DNA of 64,000 nucleotides, from NCBI GenBank assembly GCA_009733575.1, contig ML769401.1, positions 92,730-156,729 of the forward strand, written 5' to 3'. The stretch comes from Gymnopus androsaceus JB14. Taxonomy: Eukaryota > Basidiomycota > Agaricomycetes > Agaricales > Omphalotaceae. Within the stretch, counting starts at the first letter, position 1; every line of letters begins with the position of its first letter. Positions 11,513 to 24,537 of this stretch are shown piece after piece. Made by a program: the position numbers and the translations under genes. A model generated the notes under the pieces. It ran no database searches. It worked only from the letters and a program-made list of their open reading frames with translations, and was not told where the DNA came from.

Positions 11513-12546
11513 GGCTGAGTATGAGGGAAAGAACTTGGAAACTAATTGAGCCTGGTCATAGGTGTCTTGATAAATGATTAGGTTGGATGTGAATGTCTGA
11601 ATACAGAGAAGCCTCAAGACCAGACTGAAGGATCGCGGCAACTTGCACAATATGCAAACCAAGAATATGGATGGACGTGCCGATTCGGCAACTGCAACCC
11701 ACGTTATTGGCGGACCGGATCCCAGTTCTTTGGCTCCCGCGCTTTGACCGTCTACCGCCTTTTTTGTTACTTGCAAGGATCTGTAATGATAACTGGATAT
11801 CGGGATTGGCGTTGGTGACCCTTGTACAAGCCACCTGTGGCGTCAGATTAAGCCCCTAACTAGTTTTTGGAAGTACTTAGTACTTACTTACTACTGCGCT
11901 TACATACTTTTCGACCCTTAAAAATAGCTGGATGACATTGATAAGGAAAGTGGGAGAACAGATAGACCAGCTCAGTGAATGTATTTTGTACATACAGTGT
12001 ACTGTATGCCTAGTATCGCAAAGATTGATAACTCGCTTCGTGTGCAGGAACTAACGATGTGAGTACATATACATATCGAGAAGATCCGACTTACTAGGAA
12101 TTTCCTTCTTCCGAGTCTTCGTCGAAACAAACCGCTGGACGAGTATTATGCAAATTGTCGCACTCATTGAGTAGTTTGAAACCCCGACACAAATTTCTCG
12201 GACAATGAAGGCTTCGTGGGACGTACTTGGACATACTGAACGATATTGAATCTTCCGAGTCGAGACCTTAGGCCTTAGGCCTCAGGCTTGCTGCGAAATC
12301 AGAGATAGAATAAATAGGAGAAGGCTTAAGGCCGCCGTCTCCAATCCAGGATAGGAGGCTGCGGAGCTATGTCGGACAGACATCGTCCGATTCTAGAGAG
12401 ATACTGTTTGAGTACTGGCAGTTTTTTTTTGAGTAGAGTCTGTTACGACAGCATCAAATTTCATGTTCAGTTGCTTGGAGGAAGCAGATGTTGAAATGCC
12501 ACATTTATTCTCGTACGCAGAACAGTGAAAAAACATGGTCAAAGCC
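11513..12546. other. Intergenic region upstream of the velvet gene
   Basis: Probably promoter and 5' leader of the velvet gene. The open frames at 11556-11834 (minus) do not join the velvet frame. Nothing else is supported. Confidence 0.4.
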
Positions 12547-13010
12547 CTAGGTCACGGTGACAAGGAGCATAGTGCGGAGATCTTCTTGAAGGTCAACGTA
12601 CCATGTCAAGGTAAAGACTGCCAGGAGAACAATCAACAAAGAGAAAAGAGAGAAGACTGTTAGACATGATATAAGCTTTTTTGGCTGGCTATGGCGGATT
12701 CGTAATTCCTCGACTCCATTCATACATGCCAATCGCGATTTAGTGTTGAATAGTATTGGATATCTGTCCAGCGTCCTGTCCACCCTTTGCATTCCGCGAA
12801 CGCCGCAAAGTTCAAATAGAAATGAGTTAGCTACTGCAGGTGCGATTACAATGCGTTCTACGGACGGTATGACACTACATAGAATCAGAAGGGGGACACA
12901 GGGGTCTACTAGTGCATTCAATGAAATTTTAGTAGTGGAACAAATGTCATCATTTCCTTCAAAGCTTTCGGCCCAAGCTATCGGAGAGCTTGAAATCTTG
13001 ATCTCCTATG
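12547..13010 (-). CDS. Possible 3' exon of an unidentified membrane protein
   Basis: An open minus-strand frame starts at a good acceptor (..CTAAATCTCATAG, about 13012) and runs to a stop at 12547. It contains a hydrophobic stretch (LISCLTVFSLFSLLIVLLAV) near its end, followed by TWYVDLQEDLRTM. I could not find connected upstream exons, and a plus-strand frame overlaps. It may be a pseudogene remnant. Confidence 0.25.
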
Positions 13011-13235
13011 AGATTTAGTAGGTTTCGGAACAACTTGTTGAAGTACTGAACTGATTAGTATTGGATAGGCAAATAGAGATTGGGTTCCGGGGCGAATTCG
13101 GTCATACCTTCGCCGGAGCATTCATCCCCTTAAGCAGCGACTCGGAGCGAGGTCAGCTGTATCGGAACCACAGGCCTTCACGGTCAACAAGCTCTAGTAA
13201 TTCTCTGGCCCGTCAAGCTGACATCGAATTATTAG

Positions 13236-14275
13236 CTTCTTTCACGATTTGCTCTTGTCCGCTCTTCTGCCTCACTACTAACTATAGGATGCCATCTGCA
13301 GAGGATCTGCCAATTTTTTACACGCTTCTCTGAAGAGAAATTTCCGTTTCCAAATTGCTTGCTAAGCATCCAAACCATGTTTCGAATCTTGACCATGTTT
13401 CATGCAGATGTCCCTCCCTCCAGATTTAATACTTACCTATGAAATCTAAGACGTAGTCACAAAGAGATATCGCAATGCTGGCATCCATACTCGATCATCT
13501 ACGGCAGGCTGCTCATTTGACTTGAAAAGGATCGTTTCAAGTTCCTCCAGGCTGAGCGCTGAGTGATGAGGCTCCACTAGAGTCAATGGCTGACGCTCAC
13601 CCCTCCGAGTCTGCAAAATTTTCTGGTTCTCAGTGACCGTTTCGATATGACAGTACTGAATGGCCGCAGCCTGAGTAAGTGGTAAGTAGTTCGACTCGAT
13701 AATCCGCGAACTGTCGCAAACGAAAGACACCATTAATCAGCCATACGTAGACTCACTCACCTCTAAAGACTGGAAGTTGGCATGTTGTCTCTTCGCCTAA
13801 TTTCCTTCACCAATTTGCTCTTGTCCGCTCTTCTGCCTCACTAAATATAGGATACTGTTGAATCTGCAGTAGATCTGCAACCGTCTCCTTTACACGCTTT
13901 TCTGAAGAGAAATTTCCGCTTCCAAAGAATCAAACCAACATGCGCGCGCTGGACTCCTCCGAGTCAAGATTGAATACTTGTCTACAAAATCCAAGACCTA
14001 GTCGCAAAGGAGATATCGCAATGCTGCATCCATACTCGATCATCTATGGTAGGCTGTTCATTTGACTGGAAAAGGATTCCGTTGTTTCCTCACGCTCGGC
14101 AGTCCAGGCTAGAGCAATGAGGCTCGAGATAGTAGAGTTAATGCTCACCTCTCTGTGCGAAATTTTCGGTAAGGCTCAAGATTACTGGCAGTAACTTGAC
14201 CTGAGTAAGGACATCATTAATTAGGCATACGCGGAACTCAGCTCCAAAAGACTGGAAATTGGCATGGGTATGTTG
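13236..14275 (+). repeat. Diverged tandem duplication of about 0.5 kb
   Basis: The block from about 13236 to 13740 reappears at about 13798-14275. Both begin with TTTGCTCTTGTCCGCTCTTC, share GAAGAGAAATTTCCG, ATATCGCAATGCTG and CATACTCGATCATCTA, and end near the TCTGCAAAATTTTC block. The first copy keeps a 95-codon minus-strand frame (13733-13446). The second has indels that break it. Confidence 0.7.
13446..13733 (-). CDS. Hypothetical protein fragment in the tandem duplication
   Basis: Open minus-strand frame beginning MVSFVCDSSRII and containing SALSLEELETILFKSNEQ, VWMPALRYLF. The composition looks protein-like, but no family is recognised. The duplicate at 14.0-14.2 kb shows the same segment interrupted by indels, so this may be one exon of a decaying gene. 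Confidence 0.3.
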   Translation of the reverse strand: MVSFVCDSSRIIESNYLPLTQAAAIQYCHIETVTENQKILQTRRGERQPLTLVEPHHSALSLEELETILFKSNEQPAVDDRVWMPALRYLFVTTS

Positions 14276-14696
14276 TTGGCTTAACACGCAGAAACCTAGG
14301 AAACACGGAAGCAGATCTCTTCCAGTGTTTTTATGGTGAACGGGAGTAGGCTAGGTCAATTAAATCACCGTGTTCGCTGCTCCATTATTTAGCCATGCAG
14401 GAGAGTGTCTTTTCGATTTGAAACTTCTCCTGACTGTCATCTGTTCGACTATTAATGGGTCCTTCTGTGGATGAATTCAAAGTTTTATCTTACTGTAAAA
14501 TGCACACATATACACGCTGGGATCTACGAATATTTCTCTACGAATTTTCTGAGATATCTCCCGAGTGCAAATTCAGAAATGCAGCTGCGGTCGCTAAGTA
14601 AATGCGAAAGGCACTGCCGGCGTGTGAAAGGACCGGCCGAAATTGCCGTGACAGATGGTTCGAGGGTCATTGACTTTCTTCTCTTTACCACCATCT

Positions 14697-17600
14697 ATGG
14701 CCGCCAGACCAACGCGCGGCAGCCAGGAGGGCTATCCTTCCTCCTCACCGCCGTCAGTCGACACAAACCATCTTGATCCCTTTAGCTCCCAAGCCCATGG
14801 CGCTTCTTCTTCGCAGCAACGCTACTACGACAACGATTCTGAAGATTATAACAGGAGAGATACGTATGCTTCAGATGGTAGCGCCGGACCTTTAAATGAG
14901 CAGGGATATTACGACCAAAATGCCCCGTATGACCCATATCGTACGAAAGCCAAATTCTCTCTTTCTCGCCTTTTTCTCATCTCTTTACGCAGCTCCACAA
15001 GATACCGATTCTGACGGTGATGTATATGGCCAACGCTATGCACCTTCAGCAGAATCGTTAGGACCTAGAATGGCAAACTCTGAGCTTGCTTCAACTCCTA
15101 CTTTTCAGGATTATTCGACTGGTGCCCGCGACTCGTATCCCGCGTGGTCGTCGGACCGTCAAATTCCTCTGTCAAAAGAGGAAATTGAAGACATATTTTT
15201 GGATCTCACCCAAAAGTTTGGTTTTCAGCGGGACTCGATGCGGAATATGGTAACGTCGTTTCCTTTCTGTGCTGTACTATCTTCCCTCACATTTCATCTA
15301 GTTCGATTTCCTGATGCAATTACTCGATAGTAGGGCCTCTCGAATGTCACCTAATCAGGCGCTGCTCACGCTGCACGCTGATTACATTGGTGGCCATAAT
15401 GCCAACTATCGTAAATGGTACTTTGCTGCTCAACTTGACCTCGACGACGCTATTGGTCAGGTTCAGAATCCCGGCCTTAACCGTTTAAAGTCGAAACGTG
15501 GTCAAGGGAAACGACCGCCACACGAAAAATCTCTTTCTACTGCCTTGGAAAGATGGCGTCAGGCGATGAACAACATGTCCCAGTATGATCGCCTCCGCCA
15601 AATCGCGCTGTATCTCCTTTGCTGGGGTGAAGCTGCCCAAGTTCGATTTGTGCCAGAATGTCTTTGCTTCATTTTCAAGTGCGCTGACGATTACTACCGA
15701 TCTCCCGAGTGTCAGAGTCGCATGGAGCCGGTTCCTGAGGGTCTGTACCTGCGCGCGGTTACAAAGCCGCTTTACAGATTCATACGAGACCAAGGATACG
15801 AGGTACAGGACGGAAAATTCGTTCGAAGAGAGCGGGACCATGCAGACATTATTGGGTATGACGACATCAACCAGCTCTTCTGGTATCCCGAGGGCATTGC
15901 CAGAATAGCACTTAACGACAAAACCCGGCTTGTTGATCTACCTCCCGCTCAACGGTTCATGAAGTTTGATCGCATCGACTGGAATAGAGCCTTTTTCAAA
16001 ACTTATTATGAGAAGCGTTCTTTCGGTCATCTCCTGATCAACTTCAACCGTATTTGGGTCATCCACGTATCGCTCTTTTACTTTTACACCGCCTTCAACT
16101 CCCCTACCATTTATGCAGTAAATGGCGTGAATACACCTGCTATGACATGGAGCGCTGTCGCACTTGGAGGGGCTGTCGCCTCTATTATCATGATCCTCGC
16201 CACCTTTGCCGAATTTTCCTACATCCCCACGACTTGGAACAACACTTCTCACCTGACTCGTCGGCTCATCTTCCTTCTAATCACCCTTGGTTTGACCGCA
16301 GGACCCACGTTTTACATCGCCATCGCTGTCAGCAATGGCACCGCTGGTCAGTTGGCACTCATTCTCGGTATCGTCCAGTTCTTCATCTCCATAGTGGCTG
16401 TCCTCCTTTTCGCGATCATGCCCTCTGGTCGTATGTTTGGAGATCGTGTCGCTGGAAAGTCGCGGAAATATCTTGCCAGTCAGACGTTCACTGCATCTTA
16501 TCCTTCGCTCACTACCGGTCCCCGTATCGCATCGTTCATGCTATGGGTGCTTGTTTTCGGTTGTAAGGGTGTCGAGTCCTATTTTTACTTGACGCTCTCG
16601 TTCCGAGACCCCATTCGTGTTATGGTCGGGATGAAGATCCAGGGTTGTACTGACAAGTACTTTGGAAATGGACTGTGTACCAACCAAGCTGCTTTCACTT
16701 TGACCATCATGTACCTCATGGACTTGGCGTTGTTCTTCTTGGACACATTCCTGTGGTACATCATCTGGAATACGGTGATGAGTATTGCGCGGAGTTTCTT
16801 CTTGGGTTTGAGTATCTGGACGCCTTGGCAAGACATCTACACTAGGTTACCGAAACGGATTTACTCAAAGCTGCTTGCTGGTGGGGATATGGAAGTAAAG
16901 TATAAACCCAAGGTTAGTAGTTTCTTTGATGTCTTTTACAAATCGATAACATGTTCACCTTAGGTTCTCGTCTCACAAATCTGGAACGCCATCATCATCT
17001 CGATGTACAGGGAGCACTTGCTATCAATCGACCACGTCCAGAAGCTGCTTTATCATCAAGTTGAAACTGGTGATGGTGGCAAGCGAAGCTTGCGGGCTCC
17101 TCCCTTCTTTATCTCTCAGCGCGACAAGGGTTTCAAAGGAGAATTCTTCCCTCCTGGTAGCGAAGCTGAACGTCGAATTTCGTTCTTTGCGCAGTCCATG
17201 ACCACGGAGATGCCTCCTCCTCTACCTGTTGATGCCATGCCCACGTTTACGGTCTTGACTCCTCATTATAGTGAAAAGGTAGTCATCCTATGGCTGCTAT
17301 TCTATATGACCATGCTAATCTTCTATCGTCTAGATTCTCTTCTCTCTTCGAGAGATCATCCGCGAAGAGGACAAGAATACTCGTGTCACGATTTTGGACT
17401 ATTTGAAACAGCTCCACCCCATCGAGTGGGAGAACTTTGTCAAGGACACTAAGATCTTGGCAGAGGAGTCGGCCATGTTCAACGGCACTAATCCGTTCAG
17501 CGGCGACGAAAAGGGCCAGTCAAAGGTCGACGACATTCCCTTCCACTTTATCGGTTTCAAGAGCGCCGCTCCCGAGTTCACCCTTCGTACCCGTATTTGG

Positions 17601-20600
17601 GCATCCCTCCGGGCGCAGACTCTTTACCGTACAGTCTCCGGCATGATGAACTACTCCAAGGCAATCAAACTCATGTACCGTGTCGAAAACCCCGAGGTTG
17701 TCCAGATCTTTGGTGGTAATACTGACAAACTCGAACGGGAACTCGAACGGATGGCTCGCAGGAAGTTCAAGTTTGTCGTGTCCATGCAGCGGTACTCGAA
17801 ATTCAACAAGGAGGAGCAGGAAAATGCCGAGTTCTTGCTTCGTGCTTATCCAGATCTTCAGATCGCATACCTCGAAGAAGAACCCCCAAGGAAGGAAGGC
17901 GGCGACGCTCGGATCTTCTCTGCCCTCATTGACGGACACAGCGAGTTCCTTGCGGACACCAACAAACGTCGACCAAAGTTCAGAATCGAGTTGCCCGGAA
18001 ACCCTATTCTCGGAGACGGAAAATCGGACAACCAGAATCATGCGATTATCTTCTACCGTGGCGAGTATTTGCAGCTCATCGATGCTAATCAGGACAACTA
18101 TCTCGAGGAGTGTTTGAAGATTAGGAACATCCTTGGAGAGTTTGAAGAGCTTGGTGTCTCGAGTCAGAGTCCTTATGCGCAATGGGGTCACAAGGACTTC
18201 CAGAAAGCTCCTGTTGCCATTGTCGGTGCTCGCGAGTACATCTTCTCGGAGAACATTGGTATTCTTGGTGATTTGGCTGCCGGAAAGGAACAGACGTTCG
18301 GTACGCTATTCGCCCGGTCCATGGCTTGGATCGGTGGAAAGCTTCACTACGGTCACCCGGATTTCCTGAACGCACTTTACATGACTACTCGGGGTGGTGT
18401 CTCGAAAGCCCAGAAGGGTCTGCACCTCAACGAAGATATCTACGCCGGTATGAACGCATACGGACGCGGTGGACGCATCAAGCACACCGAGTACTACCAG
18501 TGTGGAAAAGGTCGTGATCTTGGTTTTGGTACGATTTTAAATTTCACCACTAAGATTGGTACGGGTATGGGTGAACAAATGCTCAGTCGAGAGTACTATT
18601 ATCTGGGAACACAGCTGCCTGTCGACCGGTTCTTGACGTTCTACTATGGCCATCCTGGATTCCACATCAACAACATGTTGGTCATCCTCTCTGTGCAAGT
18701 GTTCATTCTCACTAGTACGCCAGTTTACTTTTTGGCCTTGGCGAATACTAACATCGTATCCTATAGTGGTTTTCATTGGTACCCTGATCAGCTCTCTTCC
18801 TGTCTGCAAGTACACGTCCGACAACCAGCTCATCCCTGGTCAATCAGGATGCTATAACCTGTTTCCCGTCTTCCAGTGGATTGAGCACCGTATCATCAGT
18901 ATCTTCTTGGTGTTCATGATCTCGTTCTTGCCGCTTTTCCTCCAAGGTACGTTGTCTGTAGCTCTATTGAACAACTACTCACTTCTCCCTCCACCTATAG
19001 AACTCATTGAACGTGGAACTTGGAAAGCGATCTTCCGCTTGGCGAAGCAATTCGGCTCACTGTCCCCCGCATTCGAAATCTTTTCGACCCAAATCTACAC
19101 TCACTCCATTCTCAGTAACTTGACGTTTGGAGGAGCGCGATATATTGCTACTGGGCGTGGTTTCGCGACGAGTAGAATCTATTTCAACATCTTATATTCG
19201 CGGTTCGCTGGTCCCAGTATTTATTTGGGAATGAGGACGTTAATCATGCTTCTATACGTCACGCTCACCATCTGGACACCATGGCTCTTGTACTTCTGGG
19301 TTTCGATCGTCGCACTTTGTGTGTCTCCTTTCTTGTTCAATCCTCATCAGTTCGTTTTCTCCGATTTCGTGATTGACTATAGGCAAGTATCCTTCTGTGT
19401 TGCAGTATCGTCTCGCGCTAACTACTCTTGCAGGGAGTTCCTTCGATGGATGTCTCGTGGAAACTCGCGTTCGCACAACAACTCATGGATTGGGTACTGT
19501 CGTTTGTCACGGACGATGATTACTGGCTACAAAAAGAAGAAACTTGGGCATCCTTCAGAAAAGCTCTCTGGTGATGTTCCGCGTGCCACTTGGCGAGCCG
19601 TTATTTTTTCAGAGGTCATATTTCCGATTGTGATGGCGGTTCTTTTCATCATCGCTTATATGTTCGTCAAGTCCGTCCCAGTGGATGGAGTGCAGCCGCC
19701 CTCGCCATTGATTCGTATTGCGATCATATCCTTGGGACCCATCGTTTGGAATGCTGCAGTATTGTTGACACTATTCCTCATCTCAATGTTCCTTGGCCCT
19801 ATGTTGGACCCTCTGTTCCCGTTGTTCGGCTCTGTGATGTCATTCATCGCTCACGCTTTGGGTGCTGTGGGTATGATCGGGTTCTTTGAGTTCTTGGTAC
19901 GTGTTTATTCCGCGGATTTTCCGATATATTTGCTGATTTTGTTCATCATTAGTGGTTCCTCGAGCTCTGGAATGTTTCACATGCTGTCCTTGGTCTCATC
20001 GCCGTGATTGCGATTCAGCGTGCTGTTCATAAAGTTCTCATTGCTGTTTTCCTCTCCCGAGAGTTCAAGCATGACGAAACGAATCGTGCTTGGTGGACTG
20101 GTAGATGGTATGGACGAGGCCTCGGAGCTCATGTCATGTCTCAACCTCCCCGTGAATTTGTGGTCAAGATCATCGAACTCTCATTATGGAGTTCAGATCT
20201 AATCATTGCACACGTCTTGTTGCTTATGCTGACACCGCCTGTTCTCATTCCTTACTTTGACCGTTTACATGCCACTCTGCTATGTAAGTTTTTTGGAATT
20301 TTTTTGAACTCGGTGGCTCACATATCTATTCAGTCTGGCTACGTCCCTCGAAACAAATTCGAGCGCCATTGTACTCCATCAAACAAAAGCGTCAGCGCCG
20401 CTGGATAGTTCGTGATCTTGTTTTGATTTGGGTGCCTTTATCTGACTGGAGCTCTTTAGATCATCAAATACGGTACTATCTACCTTGTTGTTATCGCTGT
20501 CTTTGTCGCTCTAATTGCCATACGTGAGTATCTACTTTCCGTCCTCCAAATTGGCCTGCAACTGAGGAATTTTTTCTAGCCGCCATCTTCCGGACATCCC

Positions 20601-20635
20601 TGCACCTCAACTGTTCTCTCTGTAACAGTATTTAA
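14697..20635 (+). CDS. FKS1: 1,3-beta-glucan synthase catalytic subunit
   Basis: Plasma-membrane enzyme that makes cell-wall 1,3-beta-glucan from UDP-glucose, activated by Rho1. Twelve exons: 14697-14940, 14993-15249, 15302-16912, 16964-17278, 17334-18714, 18767-18946, 19001-19382, 19434-19896, 19953-20283, 20334-20407, 20460-20523, 20580-20635. Total 1,785 aa, the usual Fks length. Order: disordered N-terminus ([12 protein letters not shown]..), FKS dom1 (..[20 protein letters not shown].. near residue 260), a first membrane block (about 410-690), the large cytosolic glucan-synthase domain (about 760-1270, with [10 protein letters not shown] and [16 protein letters not shown]), then a second membrane block. 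The echinocandin hot-spot 1 equivalent reads [10 protein letters not shown] (about 595). Hot-spot 2 reads WIEHRII (about 1306). Intron 7 (19383-19433) has a GC donor. The frame is intact. Confidence 0.98.
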
Positions 20636-21615
20636 TGGACATTGATACCTTACGCTTTACGACCAAGCTACATTCTCTATTATAGACATTCTACTACGCA
20701 TTGTATCCTTTTTCTCTTGCTAACTATGATCGACTTCATGGACGCTTTCTGAGCATTGGATGGCTTTTATGGCTTACAATTTTTAACGGACATCTACTTA
20801 TATCGTGCACATCTTTTTAGTAATTCCTACAAGCGTATATCCAAATCAAGCTCGACTTGAGCAAAACTTGAGCTGTAGTAATAAATCTAGAGTGCTCAGC
20901 GTCTTGAGGACCAGGCTGCTAACCAAAAGCTAACTAGAAAGAGCCGGTGAACTGGTCACATTTCCGCTTGTTCAAATCACCTGTTGAGACTTGCTCAATT
21001 AGCTGAGCGCTGACAGCCCCACTCCTCTTCGACCTACATTTACTCACCTCAGTCTTAGGTCCTTCCGCAAGTCCAAGACTTAAATCTGGTGACCTTGCGC
21101 AACATTGTAACTAGCAAACGCTAAAACCCTGCGACACATGTTCGACTCACTAGAAATTTACCCTGAATGGACCATCGCATGGCAGAAATCACTACCAAAT
21201 TGAAGACTAAATTCAAGCCGAATTCAAACTATTTCGGTTGAGTCTATTCTTCCATAGTTTACCGCCATGATGTAGTGCTTCAGCATGCTGCTCTTGATAT
21301 TAGTTTGATACAAATATCACTCATTCTCCAGCGTGATTTTGTTTTGAACAAAAATATCGGCGAGATTGCTGCTACAATCGCCAATCTTCTCCTGATAAAT
21401 CTCGTTTCACTTGCTATTGGACGCGAATGGACCAGAATAGAAATGATCCTTCACCGTGATTTTATCCAGATCAGTAACCACTGCGAGCACAAGACGCCGC
21501 GGACCTTGAGGTACGTACCATACCCAATTTGAATATGATATTATTCTGCGGTGGCTTAAAAACCAGTTGTGGTTTTCGCAAACTGCATCGTGATACACCT
21601 TCCTTTCTTTGAATC
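20636..21615. other. Intergenic spacer
   Basis: AT-rich sequence between FKS1 and the thaumatin-like gene. One 85-codon frame (21275-21532) has no support. It probably holds the FKS1 3' UTR and the next promoter. Confidence 0.5.
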
Positions 21616-22725
21616 ATGAAGTTCACTCTTACCGCCTCTGCTGTCTTGGCCTCACTACTCTCTACAACCGCTGCTCAGCGTACTTTCACGGTGCGTTATA
21701 AAACGCTAACTTCCCACGTTCAATTTCATTGACCAAGCTCCTTGTAGGTCTACAACGGATGCCCTTTCACGATCTGGTAAGTAGTTCTACTATGCTAGGG
21801 AGGTGCTTTAGCTGAGATCGTTTCTAGGCCTGCGGTACGGTTGAAAGATGCGGCTCTGAAACGAGTTGGCTGAGGCTGACTACCGTCACTATAGTTGTTC
21901 ACAGGCAATATCGCGCTAGGTGCCCCTGACTTCACGACTGGGTATGTATGTCTCTCTGTTCCGATGATGTTTTTTTTCTGAATCCCCTCAGTTGGGCAGC
22001 CGATGCTTTCACTGCGGTTACCTTCAGTGTCCCCGAGACCTGGCAAGCTGGCCGCATTTGGGTAAGCCCGAAACTTTGGATGAAAAATGTGCGCGCACTA
22101 ATTCGAGATTTTCAGGCCAGGAGAGATTGCGACTTCAGTACTGTTCAGGGTCCCACTTCCTGCCTTGACGGAGGGTGTAATGGAGGTCTTGTCTGTGATC
22201 CCACAACCGGCACCGGTGTTCCTCCAGCTTCACTTGCTGAGTTTACATTGGGTCAGAATGGTGCTCCGGACTTCTATGATATCTCCTTCGTAGATGGATA
22301 TAACCTCCCAATTTCTATAACGAACAACGCTGGATGTCCTGCGCCCGCTTGTGCGGTCGATCTCGGTCCCGACTGTAAGCTACTTCCATCATCACTGTTG
22401 TTATTTTCGCTCAATCGTCCTCCGTATCATAGGCCCCGCTCCAATAGCAGGTCCCTTCGATTCGACTGGTTTCCCTGTTGGTTGCAAATCTGCCTGTGAC
22501 GCAGACCTCGACGGTGACCCAACTAATTCTGCCAACTGCTGCACTGGATCACATGACACTGCGGCAACTTGCCCTTCCTCAGGCGTCGAGTTCTATTCAT
22601 ACTTCAAGGATACATGCCCAGATGCATACGCCTACGCCTACGACGAATCCAGCCAAAGCGCCCTCTGGACGTGTCCCTCGGCTTCGAACGCCGATTACAC
22701 CATCACCTTCTGTCCGCCTTCTTAA
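21616..22725 (+). CDS. Secreted thaumatin-like protein
   Basis: Thaumatin-like (PR-5 fold) proteins are secreted and disulphide-rich; fungal members often bind or cut beta-1,3-glucan. Seven exons: 21616-21690, 21748-21776, 21828-21834, 21895-21941, 21992-22061, 22116-22374, 22433-22725, giving 259 aa. Residues 1-20 form a signal peptide (MKFTLTASAVLASLLSTTAA). Family motifs: FTVYNGCPFTIWPALFTG, GWAADAFTAVTFSVPETW, AGRIWARRDCDFS, CLDGGCNGGLVCD, FYDISFVDGYNLP, CPDAYAYAYDE and the final YTITFCPPS. Exon 3 is only 7 nt (W-P-A junction); without it the frame fails. The second half is duplicated at 33.3 kb and the last part again at 35.9 kb. Confidence 0.93.
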
Positions 22726-24537
22726 ACAGGTGGCTACTAGCTCCGAGATATATGGTGGAGAAGTGGCTGTTGAGCTATTATTGAGGAAACTGTAATTTAT
22801 GGCATTCTCTTGAGTTTTTTTGTATAAGTGGAAAATCACAAATGGGCTACTCTTATTGGGATGTAAGATGTACGGAATGCGTATCGCCTGCCTTCTTAGC
22901 ATCCATTTCGAGACGGTATAATCCAAAAAAGTGGCTAGACCAGAGTTTCCTCGAATTGCAAGTGAACGAGCTCGAGCTGGAAGGGGTATGGGTTAAGGTT
23001 CCAGTGGATACATAGGCTAAGATTCGGCCCGAAACTACTATATCTCGTGTATAAGTAACTATACACCAGGAAATGCCCCGATCACGTATGCCCCAATATA
23101 CTTATCCCATCTTTCGATCAAGCAGGATTGCTTTCATCTCCGAGTCAAGATTTAAGACAGGCCGGCTGAGTGCGATCTTGCCCCCGAGACCATGTTGAAA
23201 TAAGTATTCCAAAAACCAAAGTAGTACTCACCCTAAAAACCAGCTAAAAACCTATGGAAAACGAGTGTAAGTATCCACGGTTGAGGGCAGGTCATTGATG
23301 TGTTGGTCGAAAATGATATCATCGTTTCTTTCCTCTTTCCTTCATTCCTTGACGCGTCAAACGCGTACATATGCCGAAAGCTATAATCCAAGCCGGCCCT
23401 TGGGGCAAAATCCAGCATGCTCTCGATGTCCTCATTCAAGTACTTTCGATAACTGAAGATAATCAGGAATTCCAAGAGATGGATGATACGCTTCGTGCGC
23501 TAAAGTGGACATTGACGGTAAGAATTATTCTTATCCACTATCGATTGATATTTAATCAGCTTTCAAGGCCTTACCTTTACCTTCTGCTGTCGATGCCATG
23601 AAGGTCCTGGCAGACATATTCGGATTACCAGGATTCCATTCCGTTTTGATCGAACACGGAAAAACCGAATATCTCAATATGCTATACCATTTAATCAGAA
23701 CTATGCAAGAGCGAAAGACCCATGCAAGACTGGAAAATGATACGAAACTCGTTCGGTTATGGATAGAGACAGAAACTTCTATACTTATTGGGCTTTCGGT
23801 ACGTTTTTTTTTTCCAAATTATGGCTTCACAACTTACTAAATCAATGTAGGAATATCTAGACCATTGTTCGGATTTCGGTACGCTCGGATTTACCGTGTA
23901 TTACGCGTCTTTCATCTTTGGATTTCAGACGCGACTGCATTGCGCATATCTCAGTATATCGGTTCAGCGATATGTTCTGAACACTTTCCGATGTGCGAGC
24001 CGCACGTAACGAAGCTCCCAGAAGACGAAGAAGACCTCCGACGCAATGTGAGCAGCTTGCCATCCTATCGCTGACTACTCTAATGTGTGAAATTTCTCAG
24101 GTCGTCTCGTTTTTGCTCAAGATCGCTAAGAGTAGCTCTGTTAGATACCATCTAGCTTTGAGCGTTGACCTACTTGGCCCGTATGTCTTCCTTCTTACTT
24201 GCTACGCTCCTCCTTTAGCTCATTCGCATCTTAGGAAACGTCTTGCTGCAGCGATGATACGCGCGGCCAATGGTAACCCTGATTACCGTCTGTCGTACCA
24301 GGCAAGCTTACCCTTTGTAGACACAGATCTCTTCGAGTCATTGATTCTCCTTCTGAATTGTATCCGTGATTTCCCCGAGGCGTTTACCTTCGATCCATGG
24401 AAGGTGCAAACTTACTGGAACATGTTTGCGGAAACATTGGAACTACACGAAGAGCTGCGTGAACAGTTGTTGGGCAGGGGGATCGTGAGTTATCTTCAAG
24501 CTACACATAATGGGTCTTATGTCGTCTCTTTTAGCCG
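22322..24537 (+). repeat. Segmental duplication, copy A
   Basis: About 2.2 kb, direct-repeated at 33308-35523 with only scattered differences. It covers the last 1.4 exons of the thaumatin gene, the 640-bp spacer, and the first five exons of the next gene. Copy A is the complete context on both sides, so it is the likely source. Its spacer (22726-23370) contains no other gene. Confidence 0.92.

Noticed and set aside
17520..18191. 223-codon minus-strand frame
   Set aside because: Shadow of the FKS1 catalytic domain exon.
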